Shown: in pieces, positions 1 to 13,818 of the stretch
How positions within the stretch are numbered: the first letter of the stretch is position 1
Layout of the letters: each line of letters opens with the position of its first letter
From: Prorocentrum cordatum
Taxonomy: Eukaryota > Sar > Dinophyceae > Prorocentrales > Prorocentraceae
Assembly (NCBI GenBank): GCA_963575745.1
Contig: CAUYUJ010022538.1
Span: forward strand, 1 to 64,000
Reading direction: 5' to 3'
Length of the DNA stretch: 64,000 bases
Position numbers and translations under genes: made by a program
The notes under the pieces: generated by a model
Database searches by the model: none
The model's input: the letters and a program-made list of their open reading frames with translations, nothing else
Told to the model about the DNA's origin: nothing

Positions 1-489
1 TTCGCCATTCCCTGGGGCCCCGAACGCCGAAGTACGACTCGGCCAACTCCTTCTGCTTGTCGAGGGCGTCTATGGAGCGCTTGGCGTGGCGGTCGTCGCT
101 GGAGTCGGCGATGGTGTCGGCGCTGTCGGCGTCGGCGTCGGCGTCGGGGCTGGAGTCGCGAGCGCTGGCGGCGGCACCTGCGTCGCTCGAGTCGGACGGG
201 GCGGAGCTGTCGTCGTCGTCGGAGGAGGAGGCCCCGTCGTTCTTGAGAGCGTCGCGGTCGCCCTCGTACTTGTCGTGGGCCTCGAAGAACTCGGACAGCC
301 ATTTGTGCTGCCGCTTGATGTCCTCTTTCTCGGCGATGGCCTCCATCTTCAACTTGTTGAAGAGCTCCTGGATTTTGACTGTGAATTCGGAGCGTGTCTG
401 ACGTCGTTGGTACAACTTCTGCCAGGCCTTGAGGTGGGTCGCAAACTTGCTGTTGCCCGTCTTGCGAAACTGCTGGCCCAACCTCACGC
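1..489 (-). CDS. Exon of an unrecognised acidic protein (continues past the window edge)
   Basis: Seen: the minus strand is open throughout and reads as ordinary, non-repetitive protein. The first part is basic and helical (for example FATHLKAWQKLYQRR, then KIQELFNKLKMEAIAEKEDI). A Ser/Asp/Ala-rich acidic stretch with alternating DADADAD follows, and then a charged KRSIDALDKQKELAESYFGV segment. The exon starts after an AG at 490-491. Joined to the exon ending at 809 it completes an AGC serine codon (phase 1), so the frame is continuous across a GT...AG intron. The reading frame runs off the left edge, so the C-terminus is missing. I do not recognise the family. The acidic serine-rich part followed by charged helices could suit a nuclear or RNA-associated protein, but that is only a guess from composition. 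Confidence 0.72.
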
Positions 490-808
490 CTGCCATCTCA
501 CAGAATCCGCCTCCGTGCCGTTGGGCACGGAGTGAGCGCATCGCAACGTCTTTCGTCTTACCCCCTGAGCCTCAGCGCCCCCCCCCCCCCATCCGGCCCA
601 AGGGGCATCCGAGAGGCCCCCAAGAGACCCCAAGGCCCCCCCCCAAAAAAAAAAATGCTGGCCGAACGGCCCCCAAGATAACCCCAGGAGGCCCCCAAGA
701 ACCCCCAAGAGGCCTCCTAGAGGCCCCAAAGGCCACCCACGAGATCCCGAGCAACATTGTGCCCCTGACCCACCACCCAGGCACAGTGGCGGATGGGCTG
801 AAGGCCAC
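490..808 (-). mobile_element. Intron that is itself a dispersed repeat (introner-like element)
   Basis: Seen: this 319-bp GT...AG intron starts with a head (GTGGCCTTCAGCCCATCCGC, then GTGCCTGGG) that recurs at 57.0 kb. Its body is (CTTGGGGGCC)-type repeats. Its tail, with CTGAGGCTCAGGGGG and a hairpin, recurs near 30.26 and 56.28 kb. The hairpin is a perfect 9-bp stem, CTCCGTGCC (511-519) with GGCACGGAG (524-532), and a 4-nt loop. Head and tail coincide with the splice sites, so the repeat unit equals the intron. Introner elements are known from dinoflagellates and other algae; assigning this family to that class is inference. Confidence 0.6.
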
Positions 809-1229
809 TAGATAGCGTGCGGAGCCTCTCTTTGTGCGAGCTCCTGAAGTTCATACACATTTTCTGCCACTGCTTTTGACGGGCAACGTCTGTCAAAATC
901 TGGAGTTTGCGACCGTACTTGCCTTTGATGGCTTGCTTGTATTTCAAAGTGTCAGAACCCAACTCGTCCGCGTTTAGCTTGAGGGCCGTATTTTCTGTCA
1001 TTTTCGAAATGGCCTCTGATAGCTGTGGCTGCGTGAGCTGACGGTACCGAACACTATAGGGCTTCAATTCGTGCTCTGCCGCGAGGTCGTCCTCGCTGGG
1101 GACTGTGTCGGCCTCACCTCCTCCCGACGGTGCTGGCTGGGCGAGAAGTGACGAGAGTCCTGCATTCAAGAGGGCGTGGATGCCTGCAGCATGGGCCATG
1201 CTGGCCAGGACACCTCTGATCTGAACACC
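809..1229 (-). CDS. Upstream exon of the same unrecognised protein
   Basis: Seen: the exon follows a good 3' splice site on the minus strand (pyrimidine-rich TTTTGGTTTGTTCAG ending at 1230) and ends at A|GTGG. It is 421 bp, starts in phase 0 and ends in phase 1, which matches the next exon. The protein is non-repetitive, with segments such as AEHELKPYSVRYRQLTQPQL, SEAISKMTENTALKLNADEL and KYGRKLQILTDVARQKQWQK. It is rich in Lys, Gln and Leu and probably helical. No family motif is evident to me. Upstream lie the GAG/CTC microsatellites, which I place in the preceding intron. An alternative is that the exon runs further upstream through a poly-Gln/poly-Glu tract, because the frame stays open there; I prefer the splice site. 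Confidence 0.65.
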
Positions 1230-1259
1230 CTGAACAAACCAAAACGGCTGCAGATGCAT

Positions 1260-2008
1260 CGCACGAACTGTCTGCTGCTGCTGCTGCTGCTCCTCCTCTG
1301 CTGCCTCCTCCTCCTCCTCGTCGTCCTCCTCCTCCTCACCCTCCTGGTCACAAGTCCAAAATCCTCATCATCCTATTCCTCCTCCTGCTGCTCCTCCTCC
1401 TCTTCCTCCTGTTCCTCCTTCTCCCTCTGCTCCTCCTCCTCCTCCTCATCCTCCTCCTCCTCCTTCTCCTCCTCCTCCCTCCCCTCCTCTTCCACCCCGC
1501 CCCAGGAGCATTCGCACCCACGCAAATGTGACCCCTCCTCCTCCACCACCTCATCCATACCTCCCGCATCTTTACTCCTTCTCTTCCCTCCTCCTGCCAG
1601 GCCGTCTCCTCCTCACTCCTCCCTCCCTCCTCACTCCGCCCCTTCCTTCCGTGGTCCTCCCTCCTCCTTCCCCTCCTCCCTCCTCTCTCCTGTCTCCTCC
1701 TCCCTCCCTCCGTCTCCTCCTGCCCCTTCCCCCCCTTCCCCTCGTTTCTATTTATTCGTGCATCACCCACAGCCCTCCGTCACTCCGTTTCACCTCCTCC
1801 CCCTCCCCCTCCTCCTCCTCCTCCTCCTCCTCCTCCTCCTCCTCCTCCTCCTCCTCCTCCTCCTCCTCCTCCTCCTCCTCCTCCTCCTCCACACTCCTCC
1901 TCCTCCTCCTCCTCCTCCTCCTCCTCCTCCTCCTCCTCCTCCTCCTCCTCCTCCTCCTCGTCCTACTCCTCGTTCCCCTCCTCCTCCTCCCTCCTCCTCC
2001 TCCCCCTC
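1260..2008. repeat. CTC/GAG microsatellite
   Basis: Almost pure pyrimidine on the plus strand, mostly (CTC)n with (CTG)n at its left end; a near-perfect run lies at about 1805-1960. Open frames through it encode only poly-Ser, poly-Leu, poly-Pro, poly-Glu or poly-Arg. I read it as intron or flanking DNA of the first gene, not as protein. Confidence 0.9.
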
Positions 2009-2009
2009 C

Positions 2010-4916
<2,907 letters not shown>

Positions 4917-5552
4917 CTGTACCGAAACCCCAGGCGCATCCCTAGGGGGGTGCCTCCTTCCCTCCACTTTCTGCAACTTGCAACTGCCAGCACTTAGCAC
5001 TGCGGGCCCCTTCTGCTGGAGGAGACCGAAAATGCCCTGGCGTCTGAGTCTCGAGCGGCGTGCGTCGCAGCGGCGTGCGCCCCAAACGGATGCTACCGAC
5101 TGCAACTGCGACGCGGGCTGCTACTCGGAATGATGATGTTATTTTGATGCTCTTTTGATGCTCATTTTGGGGCTCTATTGAAACCCTCTATGGGGCTCTC
5201 TTGGGGCTCTTGTCGGTGCTTTTCTGGTGAGCATTGGGGCCTTCTTGGGGCTCTCTGGGGGCTCTTTGTCGGGGCCCTCTTGTTGTCTTTTGGTGCCACC
5301 TTGGACCCATTGGCTTAGAAAGTAGAGGGCAGGTGACGTCGCCCCCCCCACCCCCCATCGGATGGCCACCAGGGGGCGCCACCCGCCTAGCAGTGGCGCG
5401 GTGCAGACCCAGCATGTCCGATGCGGACGCTGGGGGGAAAACATGACCGATCCCACATGTCGGGTGCCAGCCCCGCCGATGACATCATATACTTATATGT
5501 TTATTTATTTACATATATACACACATATATATACAAAAATATACACACATAC

Positions 5553-5584
<32 letters not shown>

Positions 5585-5990
5585 GGGAGAACGAAAGAGA
5601 GAGAGAGAGGGGGAGAGAAAGAGAGAGAAAGAGAAGGATAACGATAGCGAGAGAGAGAGAGATAGAAAGGGCTGGCAGAGTGGTGCCGATCCCTCCCCCT
5701 CCTCTTCCTTCTCCTCCTCCTCCTCCTCCTACTCGCCCTCCTCCTCCTCGTCCTCCTCCTCGCCCTCCTAACTCAAACTACTACAACAACTACAACGACA
5801 ACAACAACAACAACTACTACTACTACTACTACTACTATAATTACTCATGCCACTACTACTACTACTACTCCTACTCCACTCCTACTCCTACTCCTACCCC
5901 TACTCCTACTCATACTCATACTCCTACTACTCCTACGACTCCTACTACTCTTACTACTCCTACTAGTCCTCCTCCTCCTCCTACTACTAC

Positions 5991-6068
<78 letters not shown>

Positions 6069-6089
6069 CTACTGCTACTACTACTACTA

Positions 6090-6134
<45 letters not shown>

Positions 6135-7165
6135 GTACAACTGCTACTACTGCTACTAATGCTACTACTCTTACTTCTACTTCTACTAACACAAGCATTA
6201 CGCACCATAATCATGCCAAGTACTTAACATCACATCAAAACGTGAGGGGGGAACCCGAAACGCAAACAAGTAATGTCCTCCGCACTCCTCCTCTCCCGAA
6301 CCGCCACCCTCCTTTTGAGGGCACCCGTGGCAACCCCACTTGCCCGCGACCCTCGCCCCCAGCAAGACCGCTAGAGGACCACGAAAGAACAAACAGCACG
6401 CCAGCAGGCCGTTGCGGCCCGCTGAGGTGGCCCCGCCGCCGCGCCGCTCCACGGCAGCCTTTCGGCTAGGCGGATGGGGCCTGGCGGGTTGGCGCAGTGG
6501 ATTGTACTCACCTCCCCCGCTTCCGCCGTAACCCCCCAAACCAAAGAATTAACGTGCCATGGCGTAGCATATCATAGCACGCGCATGCACGTTAGTGCGA
6601 AATTTGACAGCGCATAGGGCCTTTTTGTGCTCTCTTGAGGCTCTGTTGGGACCCTGCTGGTGGCATTGAGGGCCCTCTTGGGGCTCCCTTGGGGCTCTTT
6701 GTTGAAACCCTCTTGGGGTATTTTAGTGCAGTCTTGGACCCCTTGGCTTAAACAGAGGAGGGCATGCGATGTCGGCCCCCTCGGATGCCCACCAGGGGGC
6801 GTCTTGGGGCCGACTGCCTGGCGCCAAACGCCTGTCGACCCAACATGCCCGAAGCTTGCGCTGAGGAGATGACCGATCCAATAACATTTCCGAAGCGGAA
6901 GGGGCAGCGCGGGCCCACATCAAAAGCGCTCGCCGCAAGCGCTGTCGGAGGCAGTCGGCCTCCAGGTCCGAAAATGAGAATGCCGCGAAACCTGAGAGCT
7001 AAGGGAGTGGTGCCGATCCCTCCTCCTCCTCCTCCTCCTCCTCCTCCTCCCCCTCCTCCTCCTCCTCCCCCCCCCCGTCCTCCTCCTCCTCCTCCTCCTC
7101 CTTCCCCTCCTCTTCCTCACCCTCCTCCTCCTTCTCCTCCTCCTCCTCCTCCCCCTCCTCCTCCC
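4917..7165. repeat. Large tandem duplication, unit 2 (~2.25 kb)
   Basis: Repeats the block order of the preceding unit: the CAGCACTTAGCACTGCGGG segment (4917-5140), CTTGGGG segment (5160-5310), AT microsatellite (5490-5585), GAGA tract (5590-5670), CTC (5690-5770), CTA (5775-6135), S block (6190-6600) and CTTGGGG segment (6610-6760). The shorter CTA array explains much of the length difference. Both flanks carry GGAGCATTCGCACCCACGCA (near 1505 and 7175), probably the outer edges of the duplicated region. Confidence 0.78.
5775..6135. repeat. CTA trinucleotide array, second copy
   Basis: About 360 bp of (CTA)n mixed with CAA and CTC triplets at its left side. It is the positional counterpart of the array at 3031-3705 in the duplicated block. 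Confidence 0.93.
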
Positions 7166-7960
7166 AACCCCAGGAGCATTCGCACCCACGCAAGTGTGAT
7201 TCCTCCTCCGAGGAGGAAGAGGAGGACGAGGAGGAAAAGGAGGACGCCCACGCAAACTCTAATTTAACTGTCCACTGGAACGGTGGCCACTGCTGCTCGC
7301 TCCCAAGGACACATACTACAACGCACAGCCTCCCAAGGCCTAAGGCTAGCTCCCCAGGCCACGATCCGTACAATGTCATGTTCAATGCCACGGCCACGAT
7401 CCAAAAACACAGGCTACAATGCGTTCGCTCCCAGGGCCACGATCCAAGGACGACTGCTCCTCCTCCTCCTCCTCCTCCTCCTCCTCCTGGTTCCTCCTCC
7501 TCCTCCTCCTCCTCCTCCTCCTCCTCCTCCTCCTCCTCCTCCTTTTCCTCCTCGGATGGGATGGCGTGGGATGGCACCTCAGGACATGAGGGCGACGAAA
7601 CTGCATTAGCTCTGGGCGATTTGGCAATGATATGATGCAGGATGCGACGCCATGGCGCATCGCCTATGCATCAAAGTACAGCGATATTAGAGTTGGAATC
7701 AATGGCAGTTGAACGGGATGAAAAAATATACGTAAGAGCAACTTAACGCGGAGCAGTGTCCGGGGGAAATAATCATGGGGTCGGAACAGGGCGAGAACTG
7801 GAGCATGGTAATTAGGAGTGGTGTGAGTTGGCGATCCATTACAGCGCGCCCATCATAATTGCAGACAGCAATGACCGACATTGAACACACTTTATCCGCA
7901 CCCAGGGGAGACACGCAGGAAAACAAAAAAAAACAAAAAAAAAAAAAAAAAAAAAAACTG
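7166..7960. repeat. CTC microsatellites, short tandem repeat and poly-A run
   Basis: A degenerate ~40-bp tandem repeat with the core CTCCCAGGGCCACGATCCAA lies at 7290-7450, followed by (CTC)n at 7455-7550. A 36-bp A-rich run at 7922-7957 could be the tail of an old plus-strand retrocopy, but the upstream sequence encodes nothing I recognise. Confidence 0.6.
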
Positions 7961-8147
7961 TTTAAATTGTGTTTTTGGTTTGAAACGGCTGGTTTTGAAA
8001 AAATACGTTTCCTATCCTATGATATATATCGAAGGTTGGGGGGTGAGTCCGACGTGGAATGGGGGCCCCAACTGCCGGGAAATCGATTTCGGGTTCGGGT
8101 TCGCGTCGCGCGCGCCGCGCGCGCGCGAGGCGAAGCTGCGCAGGCGG

Positions 8148-8400
8148 GCGGGAAGAAATCCCCATGTGGCTGGGCCGCGACCGGACCACGTGTAACTCCC
8201 CCGGCGGCCGGTGCCCCGCGGCGCCCCGCCGGCGCCCCGCGGGTGCCCCGAAATCTTCATGTGGCTGGGCCGCGGCCGGACCAAATGTAACTCCCCCGGC
8301 GGCCAGCGCCCCGCGGTGCCCCGCGGGCCCCGGCGGGCGCCCCGCTGGCGCCCCGAAATCCTCCTGCGACTGGGCCGCGGCCGGACCAAATGATTCTCCT
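8148..8400. repeat. ~100-bp tandem repeat, about 3 copies
   Basis: Each unit carries the landmark GGCTGGGCCGCGGCCGGACC followed by AACTCCCCCGGCGGCC and CCCCGCGG runs. Units begin near 8150, 8255 and 8355. The flanks 7960-8148 and 8400-8640 hold no gene I can see. Confidence 0.8.
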
Positions 8401-8639
8401 CCGCAGTCACTGCGGCAGCGCAGCGCCAGCGTTCCACCGCGTCGACTAGCGCTAAAGTGAGGTTCGCGCGATTGATAAGCGCACGCGGAGACAGCGCTGC
8501 ACGATAATGTCGAGCGCGCTCCGCCAACGTCGCCACATGACATCGCGCCCACACGCGCAATCACACTACGCACTGTGACTCCGCCCCACAGGCAACGCCA
8601 GAACAACAATCAACACACATAAGCACATATTAACTTCGA

Positions 8640-10165
8640 CAGCTCGTCGTCGGCGGGGCTCGGCGTGGAATGGCGCATTGTGAGCTCCGCAGTTTTCCAT
8701 TGCCTACGATCGCGCGCGCGAGAGCGCGCGCGAGCGCGCGGACCCGGCTCATTGGGCGCGCGCGCACGCTGGCCTTCACGCGCAGGCGCTGCGCATTGCA
8801 CGCGGGCGGGCGCGGAGGAACATGCATCGCGCAACAACGCGCGTTGTCTCCGAGTTGAAGACCTCAGAATACAAGTAAAACAACGCGTCTTCGCCATTCA
8901 GCTTTCGAGCGGAAGGCGGAAGCTCTTGGCTTTCGCGTCGCGCGAGCGATCCCGCGCGAACGCGCGCGCACGGGCCATGCAAAAAAAAACGCGCATCGCG
9001 TGGCACTGGAAGATTCCACGGTGAGGACCTCTGAATGCGAGCGCAACGACAGGTTTTTAACCATTCGCGTTTCGAGGTTGTGGTCACTACTTAAGAGCTC
9101 TGACATTGTGCGTGCGATGGCGCGCGAACGGGTGCGCGCGAGCAAAACGACAGGCGGGCGACGTCACAATATAGCGCTGCACGTTGAGGCCGTCATAATT
9201 CCGAAAAGGGCCCACCCTCCACCTGTGAAGTTCTCGCAGTCGTTCACAGCGACTGCGCGCGGCGCTAGGCAAGAAACGCGTCTTGAAAAAGACTCGCCCT
9301 CCACCTGTGCTGCCCGCGCAAATATTCAATGACATAAGCGCGGCATTAAAGCGATGACCAAAACCCGCAAAGGACCACCCCTCCTTCCGCGAAGCTATGG
9401 CCAACGTTTGGCATGAATACGAGCGACGCCAAACCATGCAGCACCATTTGGCAAGGGGCCACCCTCCATCCGTGAAGACACGCAAGCGAGAGCAACATTA
9501 TGAAAAAGACCCGCCCGCTATTCGCGAAACTGGTGCAGGTCATGCAAAGAATGCGCGCGACGCTGAGCCGACCAACACATTCTGAAGAAAGCCTCCCGTC
9601 CATCCGTGGAAACCTTGCAAAAATTGGGCTCGAAAGTGCGCGGCGCTGAGGTGAGAACCACATGTTGAAAACGGCGCGCCCTCCATCCGCGAAGCTCCTG
9701 TTCAATCGGACTGCGCGCGACGCTGGGGCGACAAACACATTCTAGAAAGGGCCCGCCCTTCATCCGCGAAGACTCTCCAAAGTTTTCAAACGAAAGCGCG
9801 GAGCTAAGTCGAGAGCCGCACTGTGAAAAGGACCCGCCTCCCACCAGCGAAACTCTTGCAACATTTGAAACCGAATGCGCGCGATGTTCAGGCGAAAACC
9901 ACATTCTGAACAGAGCCCGCCCTCAATCCGCGAAACGGTTGCAAGTTATTGAAACGAGTGAACGCGGTGCTGAGACGAGAACCGCATTCTCAAGGACCCG
10001 CCCTTCGCCCATGAACCTCTTGCAAATGTCGACGACGAATCTACGGGACGCTTTGGCGATAGCCGGATCCTGAACAGGGCCAGCCCTACATCCAAGACAC
10101 GGCTGCAAGCTTTTAAGATGAATGCGCGCGCCGCTGAGGCGAGAGTCTCCACATTTGCCATTGTC
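8640..10165. repeat. Degenerate ~83-bp tandem array
   Basis: From about 9190 onward a unit recurs with the core AAGGGCCCGCCCTYCATCCGCGAA-like segment (first half AAGGGCCCGCCC, second CATCCGCGAA), then a GCAA-rich stretch and GCGCGCGRCGCTGAGGCGA. There are roughly a dozen diverged copies. The left part (8640-9190) is GCGC-rich and more diverged. Open frames crossing it are repeat by-products. Confidence 0.75.
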
Positions 10166-10304
10166 GCTGGACGAGGGGGCGGGAACATCACTTCACGGAG
10201 GCGGACGACATATATATACACATACATACATACACATAGATGTGTAGACTTATGATACGTATACATTACACCTGGGAAAACCCAATCAATGGATGATTTG
10301 AGAC

Positions 10305-10580
10305 TTCGTCAGATGGATCTTGAGATCGATTGTGAGATCGATAAGGAGATCGATAGTGGAATCGATAGTTGATGATTGTAAAGTCAATCGTGAGACCGAG
10401 AGTGACATGGATTCAATGGGATCGATATGGAGATCGATCGCGAGATCGCCCGTGCGATCTCTAGTGAACTCGCTTGCGAGATCGATTGTGAGATCGATCG
10501 TGAGATCGATGGTGGGATCGATAGAGAGGTGGGAAACGAGATGGATGCTGAGACCGATCGATAAGAAGATCGACCAAGAA
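10305..10580. repeat. GATCGAT minisatellite
   Basis: Repeats of about 12 bp, GAGATCGATCGT and variants. A short run of GGGAACCC repeats follows (10570-10680). The flanks 10165-10305 and 10680-10915 contain no recognisable gene. Confidence 0.85.
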
Positions 10581-10914
10581 CCCGGGAACCTGGGAACCTC
10601 GCCGCCCACCGAAATCGGCCCGGGAACAGGGAACCCGGGAACCCGGAACGGGGAACCCGGGAACCCTGCCTGCCACCAAAATCGGCGTGAAACATCCGCC
10701 TTCTCTTTCAATATTCGCTAAGACCCCTTCAGTGCAATCACTGATTGGGGAATCTAAAAATAAATTCGCTCGAAAAGGGGGTCGTCAATGCGTTCCCGGG
10801 GTACCCCCTTGGCATTCAAACCCCAAATTGAAATCATGTTAACCGAAGAGATCGCGGAACACATGGCTTTCAGCTTTCATCATCCCGTTAGAGCGCGGGC
10901 CATGGTACTATGTT

Positions 10915-11690
10915 GGATCTGATCGATCCTCAGCCCTCCCGGCTGGAACGCTGATCTTCGATCGGTCCTCGATCGTCGGTCCGCCCTGGACCTCGGAGCC
11001 GTTTTTGCGGTCGGTCTTGCGCTTTCCGTCATCAGTCGACCCTGCGTCCTCGATCCTGGACCTTGGATTTTCGGTCGACTCTGGATTTCCGACCTTCGAT
11101 CGGCACTGGATCCTGGATCCTTGATATTCGACGCATGCTGCGCTTCCGGCTACTTTGACCGGTCCTGAATCCAGGAGCCTCGCTTTTCGATCGATTCTGG
11201 ATAATTACTCGATCCTCCATCTTCTCTCGCCGATCGATCCTGGATCCTCGACCTCGAACGATCATGGATCCTCGATCCTGGGTCGTCGATGCTCGAATGA
11301 GCCTCTTTCCTCGATCCTCGATCGGTCTTGGATGCAGGAACAACGTTTCTCTATCGACTCTGGGTCCTTGATCCTCGATCTTCACTCGTCGATCGAAGAT
11401 CGAGGATCCAGGACCTATCGAAGATCGGAGATGCAGGCTCAGTTGATAACATAGATTCGAAGACCAAATATACCAGATCGGTCGAGCAGCACAGATCAAG
11501 GATCGACCGAAGCTAAGCTCCACGATCCATGATCGATGGGATGTGAACGATCTAATACCTTTGGAGCATCGACGTACAAGCATTGAGGATCGACGGAAAA
11601 TCGACGGACCAGGATCCAGGATCGGGGATCCGCCAAAGATCGAGCACCCAGGATCAAGCGAATGTCGATGCTCGAGAGTCGATCAACGAG
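10915..11690. repeat. GATCCTCGATC-type degenerate minisatellite
   Basis: Nearly 800 bp of diverged 10-12-bp units built on GATCCTCGATC and its complement, so GATC sites are extremely dense. No coding signal. Confidence 0.8.
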
Positions 11691-11959
11691 CGACGGTCCC
11701 GGGGGCGGTCAATTCGTGAAGTGTCGATAGACACGGGCCTCCCTCGGTGGCGACGACGACGACGAGGGAAAGGATGAGGAAGTGCAGGGCCATGTCAGGG
11801 CCTTCCTCGGGCCGTCGAGAAAGTGTCGTGGTGCATCTCGGTACTCTCTTGGGGCTGTCCTGGGCGTTGGTCATTGGTGTGTTCAGCTGGTCTCGGCCAT
11901 CTTGAGCTTCTCTTGGGGCCCCAGTGTGGCTCGCTTGGGGATGGCCTGGGGCAATATAA

Positions 11960-12330
11960 ACTGGAAGGGAACGGGTGACACCGCCACCGTGCCTGGGTTG
12001 CGGGTCAAAAAACACCTTGGATGATTGTTGGGGGATCTTGGGAAGCTCCCGGACAGCCTCTTGGATGCAATTGTGATAGCTCGTGGGGCCTCTCGAGAGC
12101 CGTTCGTTGCCTCTTGGGGCTTCGTTTGGGCCTCCTGGGGCCTGCTGGGGGTCTCGCGGGCCTCCTGGGGTTCTGCCGGGGCTCTCTTGGGGCCTCTTCA
12201 AGCTTTCTGGGAGGCCTCTTGGGGGCCTCTCGGGAGCATCTTGGGCCGTCCTGAAGCCGTCTCGTGGCTCTTTTAGGCGATCGCACAGCATCCTGAGGCT
12301 TGAAAACCCGATCGGGAGCTAGAAGGCGAG
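11960..12330 (+). mobile_element. Introner-family copy (plus orientation)
   Basis: Head CCGCCACCGTGCCTGGGTTG near 11977, a CTTGGGGCC-rich body, and a tail with CTGAGGCTTGAAAA near 12291. It shares head, body and tail landmarks with the intron at 490-808 but has lost the terminal hairpin. No flanking exon is recognised. The stretch 11700-11960 is a related CTTGGGGC-rich sequence. Confidence 0.5.
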
Positions 12331-12499
12331 AAAGGGAAAAACGTTGAAATCCCAATTAATTGTTGCTCAAAGAGAAAAACACGATTTAAGGCCCTCAGGG
12401 GCGTCCTCGCAGTGCTCGGGGAGGCCACAAGATAGCTATATCAACTTGGGACAGTCAAGGGGTCTTCGTGGAACTTCTCGGAGGCCTGGGGAGGAAAGA

Positions 12500-12910
12500 A
12501 CAGTAGGGCAACGGGTGAAGCCGCCACCATGCGTGGGTCGTGGGTCAGAAGCATATTGAATGCTAACTGTGATGACTCGTGAGGCCTGTCAGGGGCCGTT
12601 CTCGGAGTCTCAGGGCATCGTTTGGGCCTCCCGGGGATTTCTTGGGGACTCGTGGCGCTTCTGGGGGGCTGGCTGGCAGTCTCGCGGACCTCCTGGGGTT
12701 CTGCTGGGGCTCTCTTGGAGCCTCTTCAAGCTTTCTTGGGGCCGCTGGGGGCCTCTTGGGAGCTTTTCGTGGGCATCTTGGGCCATCTTGGGGCCGTCTC
12801 TGGGGCCTCTTTGGCCGTCTTAGGGCCGCGTTGGGACTCTCGGGGGGCTCTCGTGGGCGATCGCTAAGCAATCCTGAGGCTTGAAAGCTTCATCGGGAGC
12901 GAAGAAGCGA
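12500..12910 (+). mobile_element. Introner-family copy, near duplicate of the previous one
   Basis: Same order as the copy at 11960-12330: GCCGCCACCATGCGTGGGTC near 12514, the body with GACCTCCTGGGGTTCTGC, and the tail CTGAGGCTTGAAAGC near 12874, followed by a shared GAAGCGACAAAGCG segment. Landmarks are offset by about 535-585 bp, so the two look like a tandem or independently inserted pair. Confidence 0.5.
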
Positions 12911-13269
12911 CAAAGCGAATCACATTCAAATCCAAACTGTTTACGAGTTAAGACCCTCGGGGGCGTCCTCGCAAGGCTTGCTGGAGCTCTGAAATCTCCC
13001 GGAATAGACCGCGGGCCTCGTCGGAGAAGCGAGCCGCCGCCTGAACCATTCTGGAAGTCCCTCGAAGGAAAAATGGCCGGCCCCTCGCAGGCCCCAGAAT
13101 ATCCGGACGCCCGGGGACAAAAAGGGTTGAAGGGGAGGGAGGTAATTTGGGAAAAATACCCCCCCCCCCAGCACCCGGGGAGCCGGTCGCCATGTTTAGA
13201 CGACGCCCGATGTCGATCCGCCCAAAGTCCGAGTCCCTCCTCCACCTCGGGCTCCAGAAGTCGGCCCAC

Positions 13270-13345
13270 CGCCACATCCTGAAGCGAGCTCTGGCCCGGA
13301 TCTCGAGACGGAGCCAGCCGTGGCGGCGAGGGGGCCCAGATCAAG
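13270..13345. repeat. Fragment of a ~190-bp dispersed repeat
   Basis: CCCGGATCTCGAGACGGAGC and CAGCCGTGGCGGCG resemble the corresponding part of the fuller copies at about 23.1, 47.4 and 62.9 kb. The neighbourhood 12960-13690 shows no gene that I can support. Confidence 0.45.
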
Positions 13346-13695
13346 CCGAACACACAAGCCCTAACTTGACTACCTGCCAGACCACCCCAACCCAATCCGA
13401 AGACCCGAATTTCGGGTTGGGGGGGGGGGTAAGGGTTCCATACGTGTTTTTTCGACGTTCCCCGACCCCCCCCCACTAGAAATCGAGGGCAAATCTGAGC
13501 CTTCGGGTTGGGTTGGGGTGGTTTGGTGGGTGGTGACTGACTACCTCGATCATCGGACCTCGTCCGCCTCGAGTCCAGTCGGGCGAGGAAGAGGGAGAAG
13601 GCAGGACGACAGCACCGCCAGCAGCAAGAGCCAGGCGAGGCCCTCCCGATGCTGTCCCCCCCTGCCCCCTTCAGCGCCCCTCAAACGGGGACTCC

Positions 13696-13818
13696 ACTAA
13701 CGGGTACTTTGGCCAGTGACCCAGCGAACCCAACCCTTCCCGATGTGGGCAAAGCTGCAATGCAAGAAAAAGGCCCTAAAATGGCAACTTTCGGCAAAAA
13801 TTCAAAGTACCCGTTAGT
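13696..13818. mobile_element. 123-bp MITE-like element with perfect 16-bp inverted ends
   Basis: ACTAACGGGTACTTTG at 13696-13711 is the exact reverse complement of CAAAGTACCCGTTAGT at 13803-13818. The 91-bp interior encodes nothing. A further partial echo (TACCCGTTA) follows at once. Alternatives are a large hairpin RNA or a chance palindrome; a perfect 16-bp match makes chance unlikely. Confidence 0.6.

Noticed and set aside
8640-10165. A CRISPR array (regularly repeated ~83-bp units)
   Set aside because: Units are long, diverged and contiguous, without constant repeats and unique spacers, and the genome is eukaryotic.
10305-11690. Frames of 100-180 codons in the GATC-rich region
   Set aside because: The sequence is a degenerate GATCCTCGATC minisatellite; frames are open on both strands and the peptides are repetitive.
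12820-13476. A 218-codon minus-strand frame
   Set aside because: It crosses an introner-family tail and G/C runs, lacks motifs, and competing frames are equally open.
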